This document shows, piece by piece, positions 5,213-5,308 of a stretch of 5,308 bases of DNA. This DNA comes from Anaerolineaceae bacterium (lineage in GTDB: Bacteria; Chloroflexota; Anaerolineae; Anaerolineales; Anaerolineaceae). The stretch lies in contig JAIOTF010000082.1 in NCBI GenBank assembly GCA_021107195.1, positions 1 through 5,308 of the forward strand. Direction: 5' to 3'. The notes under the pieces are model-generated. The model had not been told where the DNA came from and searched no databases. It saw only the letters and a program-made list of their open reading frames with translations. Position 1 is the first letter of the stretch, and each line of letters opens with the position of its first letter. The position numbers and the translations under genes are program-made.

Positions 5213-5308
5213 AGAAAGGCCACCCCTTGCTGGAAGGAATGGTGCCGGCAGGGCGAGGATAAATCTGCGTGGCGGCATCCACCGCCCGGCCCAGTCCTTT
5301 GAAGATGG
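5211..5308 (-). CDS. hisB: Imidazoleglycerol-phosphate dehydratase (HisB), C-terminal end only
   Basis: Only the last 31 codons and the TAG stop are in the window; the gene continues past the right edge. The visible tail reads 'IFKGLGRAVDAATQIYPR' followed by 'IPSSKGWPF'. This matches the HisB ending, in which the last helix (FKALGRAL-like) is followed by a PSTKG-type C-terminus. HisB dehydrates imidazole glycerol phosphate to imidazole acetol phosphate using manganese. The metal-binding histidine motifs lie upstream, outside the window. Position directly before hisH on the same strand supports the call. Whether a phosphatase domain is fused at the N-terminus cannot be seen. Confidence 0.88.
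   Translation of the reverse strand, partial: IFKGLGRAVDAATQIYPRPAGTIPSSKGWPF

Noticed and set aside
5203..5223. Longer hisH from the GTG at 5223
   Set aside because: It would overlap the hisB stop, and the AGGAG site is correctly spaced for the ATG at 5202, where homology to HisH begins.

Overview
The window is about 5.3 kb of gene-dense bacterial chromosome, mid-GC by eye, and is mainly the distal half of a histidine biosynthesis cluster read on the minus strand. In transcription order, from right to left, it holds: the 3' end of hisB, hisH, a NYN-domain (LabA/DUF88-like) gene, hisA, hisF, then (after a plus-strand acetyltransferase gene) hisI, hisE, and the 5' part of a murJ/mviN-type lipid II flippase gene that runs off the left edge. 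No stretch over 300 bases lacks a gene. The longest gaps are 63 bp (hisI-hisE) and 40 bp (hisE-murJ). No tRNA, rRNA, CRISPR array, insertion sequence or att site was seen.

How the genes work together: HisE removes pyrophosphate from PR-ATP, HisI opens the ring of PR-AMP, HisA isomerises ProFAR to PRFAR, HisH and HisF form the glutaminase/cyclase that yields imidazole-glycerol phosphate (IGP) and AICAR, and HisB dehydrates IGP. This is an uninterrupted run of steps 2 to 6 of the pathway. hisG, hisD and hisC are not in the window. hisI and hisE are separate genes, unlike the enterobacterial hisIE fusion. Spacing of 5-25 bp and Shine-Dalgarno sequences that overlap upstream stop codons suggest a coupled operon from hisB to hisF.

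Two genes are out of place. A 360-residue NYN-domain protein, a predicted PIN-like nuclease fold with two of the usual five acidic positions changed, is embedded in the operon between hisH and hisA. A GNAT acetyltransferase gene lies on the opposite strand between hisF and hisI. Its stop codon and the hisF stop codon share one TTAA, and only 39 bp separate its start from that of hisI.

Organism: separate hisI and hisE, a LabA-like gene inside the his cluster, and a MurJ with a 'LFTMLSGGALSFAFIP'-type segment lacking the usual arginines would fit Chloroflexota (Anaerolineae-like). This is inference from recalled family patterns, not a database result, and confidence is modest. All complete genes look intact, with no frameshifts seen. 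I see no convincing new multi-gene system. The best leads are the two non-his genes in the cluster and the unusual MurJ residues.
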